A stretch of 64,000 nt of DNA from Rhizobium sp. SEMIA4064 (GCF_003025035.1 NZ_PYJN01000005.1:62001-126000), one strand, 5' to 3'. Shown: positions 16,955 through 26,580, numbered from the stretch's first letter. The notes: generated by a model from the sequence alone, not told the origin. Program-made: numbers and translations.

Positions 16955-18040
16955 TCAGGCGCGGGCGATGCGCACGATGTGCTGATCCCAGGCGACATCG
17001 CTGTGCTCGCCGAGGAAAGCGCCGTCATAGGAGGAAACGGCAAAGCCATGCTGCGCCGGCGCGATGCCGGCTGCATCGGCGATGCTTTCCACCTTCAACA
17101 CCGCCCCGGTCTTCGCATCGAGCGTCACCGACGTGCCTTGGACCGGTGAGGTGACGCCGACAAGGTTTTCGGCGCGGTTGACGGCGATGGCGCCGACGTA
17201 GTTGCCGAGGGCGCGGGTGGTGTCGTCGGGCAAGGAGATGAAGGTCAGGTCCTCTCCCTTGGAGAAATGGCCGACGAGCGGCGGCAGGTCGCTGCGATGG
17301 CCTTCATATTGGCAGGCGAACCAGATCCGGCCTTGCGCGTCGATGTCGACATGGCGGGTGGAGACCTGGGCATATTGCGGCGGCAGGGCGTGCTTTTCGA
17401 TCAGCCGGCCGCTTGCTGCCTCGATCAGCGTCAGCGACGGCTCCATGTGATCGAGGTTGAGCTTGGTTCGGCCGAAATCAGGATGGGTCTCGATGCCGCC
17501 ATTGGCGACGATCAACAGCCTCCCGTCGTCGGAAACGGTCATGTCATGCGGGCCGGTGCCGTAGGTTTCGTATTCGCCGATGCGCGCGAAGCGATTGCGG
17601 GCGTCGTAGATGCCGATCATGCCCCTGTTGTTGTCGAAGTCGTTCTCGCTGGCGTAAAGCAGCTTTCCGTCAGGGGAAAACGTGCCATGACCATAGAAAT
17701 GCCGGCCCTCGTGCGCAGTGATGACGATTGGCTCTCCCTTGTTCCAGGGATCGAAGATCATCGCATAAGTGCCGGGGCGGCGGGCGAAGGCGACGGTCTT
17801 GCCGGTTGCCTTCGAAAAGGCCATGCCGTGGGCACGGGCCGGCAGCGCCACCTGATCGAGGATCTGGCCGCGCTCGGTGACCGTCGCCACGGCGAAGGAA
17901 CCGTCTGACGTACGGATGCCGGAGGCATAGACCGCGTCAGCCTGTTCCAGCGCCATCAGCGCACCCGGTTTCAAGGCAGCCAGGAAAGTCAGCCCCGCCG
18001 CTTTCACGAAGGCCCTGCGGTCGATCAGCGCGCTGCGCAT
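16955..18040 (-). CDS. DUF1513 protein, Tat-exported beta-propeller
   Basis: A 361-residue protein beginning MRSALIDRRAFVKAAG, a twin-arginine signal. The rest is repeat-rich in the manner of a beta-propeller (for example HGTFSPDGKLLYASENDF and GPHDMTVSDDGRLLIVANGG). This is the fourth gene of the common imelysin, di-haem oxidoreductase, imelysin, DUF1513 cluster, and probably helps periplasmic iron acquisition or sensing. The start at 18040 gives the intact Tat motif; a start at 18136 would overlap the upstream gene. It begins 4 bp after the stop of the second imelysin. Confidence 0.9.
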   Translation of the reverse strand: MRSALIDRRAFVKAAGLTFLAALKPGALMALEQADAVYASGIRTSDGSFAVATVTERGQILDQVALPARAHGMAFSKATGKTVAFARRPGTYAMIFDPWNKGEPIVITAHEGRHFYGHGTFSPDGKLLYASENDFDNNRGMIGIYDARNRFARIGEYETYGTGPHDMTVSDDGRLLIVANGGIETHPDFGRTKLNLDHMEPSLTLIEAASGRLIEKHALPPQYAQVSTRHVDIDAQGRIWFACQYEGHRSDLPPLVGHFSKGEDLTFISLPDDTTRALGNYVGAIAVNRAENLVGVTSPVQGTSVTLDAKTGAVLKVESIADAAGIAPAQHGFAVSSYDGAFLGEHSDVAWDQHIVRIARA

Positions 18041-18044
18041 GCCA

Positions 18045-19154
18045 TCAATCCCCGTCAGCGAAGGAGAAACCGGCGGAAAGGCCAATCGCGCCGCCGTAAT
18101 TGTCGCTGAAAGCGGTGGTGAGGTCGCGGCTGACATTCAGCAGCTTGTCGATCTTAGCGCGCTCGGTATCGTTTCCGAGCGCTGCTTCGATATCGGGATT
18201 GACCGTCGGCGCGGTCAGGGTCAGTTCCTTCAGCAGACCGTCGATCTTGTCGGCGATATCGCGCTTGTCGGCGGGCAGAAGGTTGGCCATGCTGGCTTTT
18301 TCCCAGAGCGTTTTCAGCCCTTCGAGATTGCCGGACAGCGAGGCCCAGGTGTCGCCGGAACGCCAATAGATCGCCATTTTCGGCCGCGCCGTAGCGGGAT
18401 CGCCCTTGTAGAAGGTCTCGAGCCGCTGATCCCTGACATTTCCCGCACCGTGCACGAGGATGCCGAGCAGTGCCGTCACAGCTTCCTTGTTGTCCATGAA
18501 GTCGTCGCTGGTCTTGCCGGGATTCTTCCAGGACTTCTGCACGCCGTTCGGGTCGTCCCACTCGTCGGCGATATCCTTGGCCGTGTTTTCGATATTGCCG
18601 GCGACGGCCGCGCCATAGCGGCAGCGAAAACCTTGCTTTTCGGTGCTGAGAACAATGGAGCCGTTGCCATAGAGCACATATTCCAGCGCCGTCAGGCTCA
18701 TCAGCGCCACGCTCTTGCCGGCGACCGCCTCGACCGTAGTGTCCTGCTCATCGGCCTTGGCGATCAGCGCCTGCACTTGCCGAAGGCCGACGCCCTTGCG
18801 ATCGGGATAGAAGAGGATGTGTTCGAAACGGTTCTTTTCGAGGACCGGCCCGGTCTGCACGATCTCGATGCGCGACCAGCTTTTGACCGTGTCGCCGAAG
18901 GCGGATTGCGCGCTGGCGAGGCTTGCGGCGGAAGGATCGGCGCAGAGTGCTTTCATCGCCGTGGTCAGCTTCGAGGCGCTGTCATGCACGGCCCGGTATC
19001 CGGGGCGGATGACGTCATCGATAGCCTTCTGCAGTACTGCCGGCACGGCTGACTCGTTCAGCCCGGCGCCATTCGCCGTCGCGTCCTGGGCGCTGGCGGG
19101 CAGTGCCGCAAGGCTGAGGAAAAGGCCGGCCGCGAAAGGCTTCCAATAGCGCAT
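18045..19154 (-). CDS. imelysin-family (peptidase M75-like) periplasmic protein
   Basis: A 369-residue protein with a Sec signal peptide (MRYWKPFAAGLFLSLAALPA, cleavage after ASA near residue 22). It shows the imelysin pattern of paired helical bundles: VIRPGYRAVHDSASKLTTAM early, SWSRIEIVQTGPVLEKNRFE in the middle and LMSLTALEYVLYG later. The classic GxHxxE motif is less clear than in the partner imelysin at 20759. Imelysins such as IrpA and EfeO bind iron or haem in iron uptake. Its ATG overlaps the stop of the upstream oxidoreductase by one base (TGATG). Confidence 0.9.
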   Translation of the reverse strand: MRYWKPFAAGLFLSLAALPASAQDATANGAGLNESAVPAVLQKAIDDVIRPGYRAVHDSASKLTTAMKALCADPSAASLASAQSAFGDTVKSWSRIEIVQTGPVLEKNRFEHILFYPDRKGVGLRQVQALIAKADEQDTTVEAVAGKSVALMSLTALEYVLYGNGSIVLSTEKQGFRCRYGAAVAGNIENTAKDIADEWDDPNGVQKSWKNPGKTSDDFMDNKEAVTALLGILVHGAGNVRDQRLETFYKGDPATARPKMAIYWRSGDTWASLSGNLEGLKTLWEKASMANLLPADKRDIADKIDGLLKELTLTAPTVNPDIEAALGNDTERAKIDKLLNVSRDLTTAFSDNYGGAIGLSAGFSFADGD

Positions 19155-20713
19155 CAGAGGGACTCCAGAAAATTGATAAGCGCTTGCCTGTCGCTCTGCG
19201 GCAGGTTTGCGAACGTATTGCGGGCCTTTTCTGCCTCTCCTCCATGCCAGAGGATGGCTTCGGTGAGTGTGCGGGCGCGGCCGTCATGCAGGTAGGCTTG
19301 CTGGCCGCTGACCGTTTGCGTCAGGCCTATACCCCAGAGTGGCGGTGTGCGCCAATCGCGTCCGGATGCCACACCGACCTGCTGGCCATCGGAAAGCCCG
19401 TCGCCCATGTCGTGTAGCAGGAAATCGGTATAGGGCCAGATGAGCTGGAAGGCCTGCGCCGTAGGCTTGCCGTCGCTGCCCTTGAGATCGTCACGGGTGA
19501 CGAATTTCGGCGTATGACAGGCGGCGCAGCCGGATTGATAAAAGAGTTGCTTGCCGTGCAGCACGTCGGGAAAGCTTGCCTTGCGGCGCGCGGGCACGGC
19601 GAGGTTCTCGGAATAGAAGGTGACGAGATCGAGGATCGGCCCCGGTGCTTCCGTATCGCCGAGACGCTTTTGCACACCGGTCGGCATGGCAAGGCAATGG
19701 GCTTCCTTAGCCGTGCAGTCGCCGTGGGCGTTCGGCTGGTCGGGCGTGGAAATGCCGATATCGTTGAGGAAGGCGTCCGCCACCTGATCATGCACGCTAG
19801 CATTTTGCGCCCTCCAGCCGAAGCGGCCGAGCACGAGCTGGCCGGTGCGGTGGTCGCGGACCACAGCGGCGCGGCCGCGAATGCCGTTGCCATCTTTATC
19901 CTCGGGATCGGCATGCGCGAGGATATCCGTATCGGGAATGGCTTCGATCAGGCCGAGACCGATCATCGCGGGGGCAACACGCGGTGAGATCGTCGTTGTC
20001 TCGCCGAGCGGACCGTAGGCGAGGCTGGTCACGGCATAATGCGGCTTGCGCAGCGAAACGGTTTCGCCGCCCGCCAGTGTCACCATTTCCTCGGTATAGG
20101 TGACGGCCACCTTCCCCTCTGCGGCGAGGCCGGGCACGGCGAGGTCCTGCAACTGCGCGCCATAGGTCGAATCCGGAAAGTTCAGCGCCTTGAAATCCTT
20201 CAGGGCCTGTTCCTCTTCCGGCGTAATCGCCGGTCGCGCCAGCCGCAGAACCATCGAAGTGGCAGGGGCTCCCGCCGCCTCCGGCGGATGGCCACGGCCA
20301 TCCCTGACATGACAGCTTTGACAGGAGCGGGCGTTGAACAATGGCCCCAGCCCGTCTGTCGCCTGCGTGGAAGAGGGCGAAGAGACCCAGAGCTGGCGAA
20401 ACAGCGCATTGCCGAGATGGAAATTCTCTTGACGCTCCAGGCCCAGATTGGCGGAAGGCTGCGAAAAGATGTTGCGGCCGACGGGCGCGATCGAGGTCGT
20501 CGCGCCGCTCTCCATCGCCTCATAGGGCTCGGCCTTGGAAAAATCCGCGGTCGGACGGGTGACGTCCTGAACCCTCTTCAGGGTGTCGGCCGAGAGATCG
20601 GTGCGGACGGTCGGGAAATTCAGAACATCGGCTGCCGCCAGCGTGACGGCAAAAGCCAGAAAGCCCGCTGCGAGAGCGGGCAAGAATGCGCTGACAACCG
20701 GAATGCGGATCAT
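19154..20713 (-). CDS. di-haem thiol-oxidoreductase-like protein (DUF1111)
   Basis: A 519-residue exported protein with an N-terminal hydrophobic signal (VVSAFLPALAAGFLAFAVTL). It has two CxxCH haem c sites: CQSCHVRDGRGHPPEA near residue 135 and CAACHTPKF near residue 395. This is the conserved partner of imelysin proteins in alphaproteobacterial iron-uptake clusters and probably passes electrons to reduce or oxidise iron in the periplasm. It is distantly related to MauG/CcpA-type di-haem peroxidases. It lies 45 bp downstream of the first imelysin and overlaps the second by one base. Confidence 0.92.
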   Translation of the reverse strand: MIRIPVVSAFLPALAAGFLAFAVTLAAADVLNFPTVRTDLSADTLKRVQDVTRPTADFSKAEPYEAMESGATTSIAPVGRNIFSQPSANLGLERQENFHLGNALFRQLWVSSPSSTQATDGLGPLFNARSCQSCHVRDGRGHPPEAAGAPATSMVLRLARPAITPEEEQALKDFKALNFPDSTYGAQLQDLAVPGLAAEGKVAVTYTEEMVTLAGGETVSLRKPHYAVTSLAYGPLGETTTISPRVAPAMIGLGLIEAIPDTDILAHADPEDKDGNGIRGRAAVVRDHRTGQLVLGRFGWRAQNASVHDQVADAFLNDIGISTPDQPNAHGDCTAKEAHCLAMPTGVQKRLGDTEAPGPILDLVTFYSENLAVPARRKASFPDVLHGKQLFYQSGCAACHTPKFVTRDDLKGSDGKPTAQAFQLIWPYTDFLLHDMGDGLSDGQQVGVASGRDWRTPPLWGIGLTQTVSGQQAYLHDGRARTLTEAILWHGGEAEKARNTFANLPQSDRQALINFLESL

Positions 20714-20758
20714 CTGGATCAGAGCGGCAGCATCATCGGATGCCGCCGCCCTCCTTTA

Positions 20759-22045
20759 TTACTTCTTGAAGACGGCGTTAGGATTATCCAGGCTGTCCGA
20801 GCCTTCAAGCTTGATCGTGCCGAGATCGAGGTCGGCGACGACGCGCTGGATGCTCTTCGTCTGATCGAGTAGGCCGTCGATCGCCTTCTGGACGGTGGCG
20901 TTGCCGACGGTGTTGCCTTCGGCGATCATCTGGTCGTACTTCTCGACCGTCTCGCCGCGATGAACCATGGCCTTCATGGCATCGAGCGTCGCGTTCAGTT
21001 TGCCTTCCATCTCCTTGTCCAGCGCCTTGTCCTTGGCGGCGACGAGATCGTGCAGCGACGGACCCTTCATCTTGGTGCCGTCGACGCGCGTGTAATTGCC
21101 GTTATAGGCCGCAGCGATGCCGATGGCGGCATTGTTGTGGGAGTTGTAGGTGTTGTCGGAGAAGCAATCATGCTCTTGCTCGGGATCGTGCAGCAGCAGG
21201 CCGAGCTTCATGCGCTCGCCGGCGAGTTCGCCATAGGAGAGCGAGCCCATGCCGGTCAGGATGGCGGCGAGGCCAGCCTTCGGATCGGCTTCGATATGCT
21301 TGGTGGCTTCACCATCCGGCGCCCAGTCATTGGTCATTTCCTGCATGGCGGAGACGAGCAGGGTCGAGGCCGATTTCAGATATTCGGCGCGGCGGTCGCA
21401 ATTGCCGTGCGTGCAATTCTTCAGGTCGTAGTCGGTGGCGGGACGTTCGCCGGCACCCGGACCGGTGCCGTGCAGATCCTGGCCCCAGAGCAGGAATTCG
21501 ATGGCATGGTAGCCGGTCGCGACATTGGCTTCGACGCCGCCGGCCTGTTGCAGCGTGCCGGAGAGGAATTCCGGCGTCAGATGCGAAGCGTCGACATCCT
21601 TGCCGTTGATCTTGATCGTCTTGTTGGCGATGACATTGGCGACATAAAGCGAGTTCTCATCGCTCTCGGTGCCGTAGGAGGCGTCGACATAGTCGATGAG
21701 GCCTTCGTCGAGCGGCCACGAATTCACTGCACCTTCCCAATCGTCGACGATGGGATTGCCGAAACGGTAGACTTCCGTCTGCTCGTAGGGAACGCGCGCC
21801 TTGATCCAGGCAGCCTGGGCAGCCTTCAGCGTCTTGTCGCTGGGATTGGCAAGCAATGCGTCGATCGCCTTGTCCAGCGCCTGCGCCGTGGTCAGCGCGT
21901 CCTGATACTTGGCATGGCCCACTTCGGCGTAATGCTTGATGATGGCGGCCGGCTCGGGCGCGGCCGCAAGCGCCGGAAGGATGGACATGGCGGTCGAGGC
22001 GACGGCCAGCGCCAGGGCGGCGCCAAAATTGATTTTCAGTTTCAT
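20759..22045 (-). CDS. imelysin-family protein, IrpA-like iron-regulated
   Basis: A 428-residue protein with a Sec signal (MKLKINFGAALALAVASTAM, cleavage after ALA near residue 27). The imelysin signature GYHAIEFLLWGQD (GxHxxE) is present, along with the NCTHGNCDRR insertion seen in IrpA-like members and the C-terminal DLDLGTIKLEGSDSL region. First gene of the four-gene cluster, so the promoter lies in 22046-22269, where an inverted repeat is found. The start at 22045 fits the signal peptide. By family it is a periplasmic or outer-membrane-associated iron-binding protein. Confidence 0.93.
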   Translation of the reverse strand: MKLKINFGAALALAVASTAMSILPALAAAPEPAAIIKHYAEVGHAKYQDALTTAQALDKAIDALLANPSDKTLKAAQAAWIKARVPYEQTEVYRFGNPIVDDWEGAVNSWPLDEGLIDYVDASYGTESDENSLYVANVIANKTIKINGKDVDASHLTPEFLSGTLQQAGGVEANVATGYHAIEFLLWGQDLHGTGPGAGERPATDYDLKNCTHGNCDRRAEYLKSASTLLVSAMQEMTNDWAPDGEATKHIEADPKAGLAAILTGMGSLSYGELAGERMKLGLLLHDPEQEHDCFSDNTYNSHNNAAIGIAAAYNGNYTRVDGTKMKGPSLHDLVAAKDKALDKEMEGKLNATLDAMKAMVHRGETVEKYDQMIAEGNTVGNATVQKAIDGLLDQTKSIQRVVADLDLGTIKLEGSDSLDNPNAVFKK

Positions 22046-22109
22046 GATCCTCTCCTGTGACGGCGGGGGCGCCGCCAGAAACTTGGCAAATTGTCTCATG
22101 TATTAAAAA

Positions 22110-22136
22110 CAAACTGGTGTCAAACACTCTAGTTTG
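22110..22136. promoter_or_regulatory. nested inverted repeat upstream of the imelysin operon
   Basis: caaact and agtttg form 6-bp arms around 15 bases, and the centre holds gtgt-caa-acac. This nested dyad is 65-91 bp upstream of the first gene of an iron-uptake operon and is therefore a candidate site for an iron regulator (RirA, Irr or Fur/Mur in rhizobia). The sequence does not match an RirA or Irr consensus closely, so the factor is not assigned. Confidence 0.4.
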
Positions 22137-22269
22137 GAATGATTATAAAGCGGGAAATTATCGGTTTCAGTATCGGGAAAGGAGTGGATTCGCTGGAAAA
22201 AGCGGCTGATGTCGCACAATCTCGTTCCGCCCGCGCGAAAGCACTCGCCGCGGGCAGAGTGAGCTCAGC

Positions 22270-23559
22270 CTATCCCTTCCGGTGCAGCCGGCAGAAGAAG
22301 AAGCCGTCGGTATCGGTCGATGCCGGAGTCAGGGTGATGGTCTTGCCGTCCGATGAGCGCGGCTTCGGCGCATCGCCGCCGAACAGCTTCTCCCAGGAAC
22401 TCAGCGCTTCGACCACTTCGAAGTCCGGATTGTTGGCTGCAAAGCGGTTGACCTGCGTTTCATTTTCTTCCGGCAGGACCGAGCAGGTGACATAGAGCAG
22501 CATGCCGCCGGGGCGCACGAATTCGCCAGCCTGAGCCAGCGCTTCCTGCTGCTGGCTGGTGCGCTCGTCGAGGTTCTTTTGCGTCAGCCGCCATTTCGTA
22601 TCGGGGCGGCGGCGCCACGTGCCGGTGCCGGTGCAGGGCGCATCGACCAGCACCTTGTCGAATCTGCCGCGCAGCGGAAGCAGGCCGTTTCTTTCGTCAT
22701 GAACCTGAACATTGCGCGTGCCGGCGCGCTTCAAGCGCTCGATGATCGGCGCCAGCCGCCGCCGATCGGAATCATAGGCATGGACCTGGCCCTTATTGTG
22801 CATTGCTGCCGACATGGCGAGCGTCTTGCCGCCGCCGCCGGCGCAATAGTCGAGCACCTGGTCGCCTTCTTCAGGCAAAACGAGATCGGCAACGATCTGC
22901 GATCCTTCATCCTGCACCTCGAACCAGCCCTTTTGGAAAGAAAGTTCGGCGGTAACATTCGGCAGGCGTGATGCGCCTTCGCCGGCAGGAATGCGGATGC
23001 CGTAACGGGCGATCTTCGAAGCATGGGCTCCTGCGCGTTCCAGTGCCTTCACGGCCTTGTCGCGGCTGGCCTTCAGCGCGTTGGCGCGCAGATCGAGCGT
23101 CGGCCGCTCGGCCAAGGCCTGCGCTTCTGCAAGCCAGCTATCGCCGAATGCCTGTTGAAAGGAATGCTCTACCCATTCCGGAATGTCGCCCTGGATATGG
23201 CGAGGCGCATCCTCGATCTTGCGTGTGGCAAAGGCTGCCAGCGCCTCGGCGCTTGGCGGCTCGGGCGCAAATTTGTCGCCTTCAAATTCGGCGGCCAGCT
23301 TTTCGGGCGTTAAGCCCCATTGGCGAAAGAGCACGGCATGGGCAAGAGCGGAAGGGCTGTCGTCACCCATCAGCCAAGCATGGGATAGCCGCATGCGCAG
23401 AGCGTCGTAGACGATATTGCCGATTGCGGCGCGGTCGCCGGAGCCGGCGAAGCGATGGGCCAGTCCCCAATCCTTCAGGGCATCAGCCACCGGTCGCTTG
23501 CGCGCTTCGATATCGGCAAGAACTTCGATGGCCCCCTGCAGCCGGCCGCCCAGACGCAT
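22270..23559 (-). CDS. RsmB/NOP-family rRNA cytosine-C5 methyltransferase
   Basis: A 429-residue enzyme with an N-terminal NusB-like helical domain (residues about 1-140) and a Rossmann SAM domain. Signature residues are YCAGGGGKTLAM for SAM binding, DAPCTGTGTWRRRPDTKW with the release Cys of motif IV, and VTCSVLPEENE with the nucleophile Cys of motif VI. It would methylate a cytosine of 16S rRNA, by homology at or near C967. Starts MRLGGRLQGAIEVLAD. It stands alone between the iron operon and rlpA. Confidence 0.92.
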   Translation of the reverse strand: MRLGGRLQGAIEVLADIEARKRPVADALKDWGLAHRFAGSGDRAAIGNIVYDALRMRLSHAWLMGDDSPSALAHAVLFRQWGLTPEKLAAEFEGDKFAPEPPSAEALAAFATRKIEDAPRHIQGDIPEWVEHSFQQAFGDSWLAEAQALAERPTLDLRANALKASRDKAVKALERAGAHASKIARYGIRIPAGEGASRLPNVTAELSFQKGWFEVQDEGSQIVADLVLPEEGDQVLDYCAGGGGKTLAMSAAMHNKGQVHAYDSDRRRLAPIIERLKRAGTRNVQVHDERNGLLPLRGRFDKVLVDAPCTGTGTWRRRPDTKWRLTQKNLDERTSQQQEALAQAGEFVRPGGMLLYVTCSVLPEENETQVNRFAANNPDFEVVEALSSWEKLFGGDAPKPRSSDGKTITLTPASTDTDGFFFCRLHRKG

Positions 23560-23773
23560 TTACTATTCTCCTGCTTGCGCATGGTCCGAAATCACGTGGG
23601 TTGCCGGAAAGGCTCATGCGCCCACTAAAGTGTCACTGACACCTCATCAATCCGCACGAAATAAGCACGTGGCGGCAGATTATTGAGACGTCTCAACCGC
23701 GTGGTAGCCGCGATTGACGGAGAGAGCAAGCGTCAGGCCGAAACGCCGGGGTCGTTCCCAGCAAATCCGCCGG

Positions 23774-24142
23774 TTATTTCGAGGCGACGACGTCGTAACA
23801 AACACTCGCCGTGCCGGAGGCAACCATGCCGATACCCTGCGCTGCAGCACGGGAGAGATCGAGCACGCGTCCGCGAATGAAAGGTCCGCGATCGTTGATG
23901 CGAACGACAACGCTGCGGCCGTTGTGGCGGTTGGTCACCTTCAGGCGTGTGCCAAAGGCAAGCGAGCGATGAGCGGCAGTAAAATTGCCTGAACTCATGC
24001 GTTCCCCGGAAGCAGTCTTGGAGCTTCCCCCGTACCATGATGCGCCCCCGCATCCCGATGCTGCAAATGCATCCGTCGAGAGGATAGCAAAAGCAGCGGA
24101 TATAGTTGCGACGATCGCAACAGAGCGATTGATTTTCTTCAA
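23774..24142 (-). CDS. RlpA-family septal-ring-like lytic transglycosylase (short form)
   Basis: A 122-residue secreted protein with a Sec signal (MKKINRSVAIVATISAAFAI, cleavage near AFA-A28) followed by a single double-psi beta-barrel domain: GGASWYGGSSKTASGERM, the core FGTRLKVTNRHNGRSVVVRI, and NDRGPFIRGRVLDLSRAAA with the catalytic-type Asp. There is no C-terminal SPOR domain, so it is the short form common in rhizobia and may not be septum-targeted. A striking palindrome lies about 90 bp upstream. Confidence 0.9.
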   Translation of the reverse strand: MKKINRSVAIVATISAAFAILSTDAFAASGCGGASWYGGSSKTASGERMSSGNFTAAHRSLAFGTRLKVTNRHNGRSVVVRINDRGPFIRGRVLDLSRAAAQGIGMVASGTASVCYDVVASK

Positions 24143-24231
24143 ACCGATTTTCCCTCAAACAATTGAACTTACGCCTGGTGAGCGGCGGGGGCTTAAATCG
24201 GGCGAAAAATGGCAAAAAAGTGCCTGCTAAT

Positions 24232-24265
24232 ATCACGGAATGTTACAGCCTGTAACATTCGTGAT
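24232..24265. promoter_or_regulatory. long near-perfect palindrome upstream of rlpA
   Basis: The core aatgttacag-c-ctgtaacatt (24239-24259) is a perfect 21-bp palindrome. The flanks atcacg and cgtgat extend it with a single bulge, giving about 17 paired bases. No U-tract follows on either strand, which argues against a terminator and for a dimeric regulator's operator. It is 90-123 bp upstream of the rlpA start in an A+T-rich promoter region. Confidence 0.55.
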
Positions 24266-24538
24266 TTATGACAATAAATATCGAGTATCTCTAAAACTAA
24301 GATTTGATGGAAAAAACACAATAAATTCAGTTAAAAACCGAACGAATTTTCTCAAATCGATGTTGCAATGCAGAAGATCACGAAATTTGAAAAAATAATT
24401 TTCTGACTTCGCCTTATTTGCTGCCGCATTTGTGCAATTTCAGAGACCATTAACCATAAATGTGGAGCAAATTGAACTAACCAATATGGGTTAGTAGGAA
24501 TTTTCGTGCGATTTTTGGGGAGATAATCTCGCGTTCGT
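24266..24538. other. A+T-rich gene-free intergenic region
   Basis: Between the palindrome and the leftward epimerase gene. The DNA is markedly A+T-rich compared with the rest of the window and shows no coding frame with a start, ribosome-binding site and recognisable protein. It may hold upstream promoter elements for rlpA. I see nothing else specific. Confidence 0.4.
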
Positions 24539-25411
24539 TTAGCCGCGCCAACGGCCAGAGGACCACAGTTGGGCGAGCGACATGCGGTAGTCAGGATAGC
24601 GGAACGGGAAGCCCAGCGCGCGCAGTTTTGCGTTCGAAACACGCTTGTTCTCACCATAGAACGAACGCGCCATCGGCGTTAGCTCCGCCGTTTCGAAAGC
24701 CTGTTCCGGCGGTGGCTCGATCCCCATGAGACGGGCCGCCTCGACGATGACGTCCTGCGGCGGACCGGGTTCGTTGTCGGTGACATTATAGATGCCGCCC
24801 AGCTTACGCTCGGAGAGGAACTTGGCGCAGGCGCCGATGTCCTCGACGCGGATGCGGTTGAACACTTGGTTCGCCTTGATCAGCCGCCGTGCCGTTCCCT
24901 TTTCCAGATTGCAGAAAGTGTTACGGCCCGGACCATAGATGCCGGCAAGCCGGAGCACGGCAACCGGAATGCCGAGCCTGATGCCGACGCGGTGCCAGCC
25001 ATCCTCTGCCTCGACGCGTTCGACCGAGCGGTCGGAAACCGGATGCAGCGGTGTTTCCTCGCTGACCCATGCGCCCTTGTGGTCGCCATATACGCCGACG
25101 GTGGAAAGGTAGCAAACCCATTCGAGCTTCGGCATGAGCGCGCGGATATTCATATGCGCCAGCCGCAGCAGCGGATCACCCGCCTTGCCGGGCGCGATCG
25201 ACTGGACGAGATGCGAGGCGGATTTCATCGTCTCGCTCAATGCGGGATCGAACGTCTCGCCGTCGAAGAGGAAAGCTTCGATGCCCTCCTGACCAAGAGG
25301 ACCGGTCTTGTCGGGCGAACGGGTCGTGCCGGTGATCCGAACGCCCGGGCCGGCGAAGGCCTTTGCGATAGCCGTTCCCGAATAGCCGCAGCCGAAAATC
25401 ATCACATGCAT
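24539..25411 (-). CDS. NAD-dependent epimerase/dehydratase (extended SDR, YeeZ-like)
   Basis: A 290-residue Rossmann protein. The nucleotide site is MIFGCGYSGTAIAKAFAG at residues 3-20, the catalytic-type region is YLSTVGVYGDHKG and the substrate helix contains VLRLAGIYGPGRNTFCNL. The Tyr-x-x-x-Lys spacing (YGDHK) is kept. It resembles YeeZ-type SDRs, which lack a proven substrate. The start at 25411 (MHVMIFG) overlaps the queG stop as TGATG, which indicates translational coupling; an alternative start at 25435 adds eight residues. Confidence 0.87.
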   Translation of the reverse strand: MHVMIFGCGYSGTAIAKAFAGPGVRITGTTRSPDKTGPLGQEGIEAFLFDGETFDPALSETMKSASHLVQSIAPGKAGDPLLRLAHMNIRALMPKLEWVCYLSTVGVYGDHKGAWVSEETPLHPVSDRSVERVEAEDGWHRVGIRLGIPVAVLRLAGIYGPGRNTFCNLEKGTARRLIKANQVFNRIRVEDIGACAKFLSERKLGGIYNVTDNEPGPPQDVIVEAARLMGIEPPPEQAFETAELTPMARSFYGENKRVSNAKLRALGFPFRYPDYRMSLAQLWSSGRWRG

Positions 25412-26568
25412 CACGCAACTCCCGCCATTGTCCATTCCGCGCGCACATCCGCGTCCGGTTCGTCACTTCTTTCTGCCGCAAAAGTGCGGAACTCGCCAGC
25501 CATCATCAACCGCGACAATGCCCAGACGGCCATGCCGCGCACCACGGCCGAGGGATCGCCTGCCAGACCGCGGCATGCCGGGATTAAGCCGCGCTCCCCG
25601 GAATTGCCGGCGGCGATCAGCACATTGCGAATGAAGCGATCACGGCCGATGCGTTTGACCGGCGAACCGCTGAAGAAGGTGCGAAAGGCGGCATCGTCGA
25701 GATCGAGCAGAAAGGCGATCGATGGTTCCTTGAGGTCATCGCGGGCGATCAGCTTCATCTCCGCGGCAGCGTTTGCGAATTTATTCCAGGGACAGGCGGC
25801 GAGACAGTCGTCGCAGCCATAGATGCGATTGCCGATCAGCGGCCGAAGCTGCGGATCGATCGGCCCCTTGTGTTCGATGGTCAGATAGGAAATGCAGCGG
25901 CGCGCGTCGAGCTGGTAGGGGGCCGGGAAAGCCGCTGTCGGGCAGACGTCGAGACAGGCGCGGCAGGAGCCGCAATGATCGATCTCCGCCTGATCCGGTT
26001 CGAGATCGGCCGTGGTGAACATCGAGCCGAGAAACAGCCAGGAACCGTGCGTGCGGCTGACGAGATTGGTGTGCTTGCCTTGCCAGCCAAGGCCGGCTGC
26101 GGCCGCCAGCGGTTTTTCCATGACCGGCGCCGTGTCGACGAAGACCTTGACGTCTTCCTGCGATCGCGCCGCGAAGCGGGTGGCGATCTCCTTCAGCCGC
26201 CCCTTGATGATGTCGTGATAGTCGCGATTGCGGGCATAGACGGAGATGGCCGCCTTGTCGGGTTTCTCCAGAATGCCGCGCGGGTCTTCCTCGGGGCCGT
26301 AGTTGAGGCCGAAGACGGCGATGGAGCGGACATCCCCCCAGAGCACGTTGGGATCGCCGCGGCGTTCGCGCGTCTCCTCCATCCACGCCATGGTGCCGTG
26401 GTAGCCTTGTTCCAGGAATTGATTGAGCCTGATCCCTGCCTCGGGAATGGCGTCTGGCCGAGTGATGCGGCAGAGATCGAAACCCTGCGTCCGCGCTTCG
26501 TCGCGAAGAAAGGCGGTCAGCGTACGCCGTCGCTTGCTTTCTTTTTCTGTGGCACGGTCTTCGGGCAT
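25411..26568 (-). CDS. queG: epoxyqueuosine reductase
   Basis: A 385-residue cobalamin- and Fe-S-dependent enzyme that reduces epoxyqueuosine to queuosine at tRNA position 34. Two 4Fe-4S motifs are complete: [16 protein letters not shown] near residue 200 and [13 protein letters not shown] near residue 257. The family N-terminal half is present ([23 protein letters not shown] and [13 protein letters not shown]). It is 12 bp from the upstream GST gene and overlaps the downstream epimerase, forming a three-gene operon. Confidence 0.96.
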   Translation of the reverse strand: MPEDRATEKESKRRRTLTAFLRDEARTQGFDLCRITRPDAIPEAGIRLNQFLEQGYHGTMAWMEETRERRGDPNVLWGDVRSIAVFGLNYGPEEDPRGILEKPDKAAISVYARNRDYHDIIKGRLKEIATRFAARSQEDVKVFVDTAPVMEKPLAAAAGLGWQGKHTNLVSRTHGSWLFLGSMFTTADLEPDQAEIDHCGSCRACLDVCPTAAFPAPYQLDARRCISYLTIEHKGPIDPQLRPLIGNRIYGCDDCLAACPWNKFANAAAEMKLIARDDLKEPSIAFLLDLDDAAFRTFFSGSPVKRIGRDRFIRNVLIAAGNSGERGLIPACRGLAGDPSAVVRGMAVWALSRLMMAGEFRTFAAERSDEPDADVRAEWTMAGVA

Positions 26569-26580
26569 ATCCAGCCCTCG

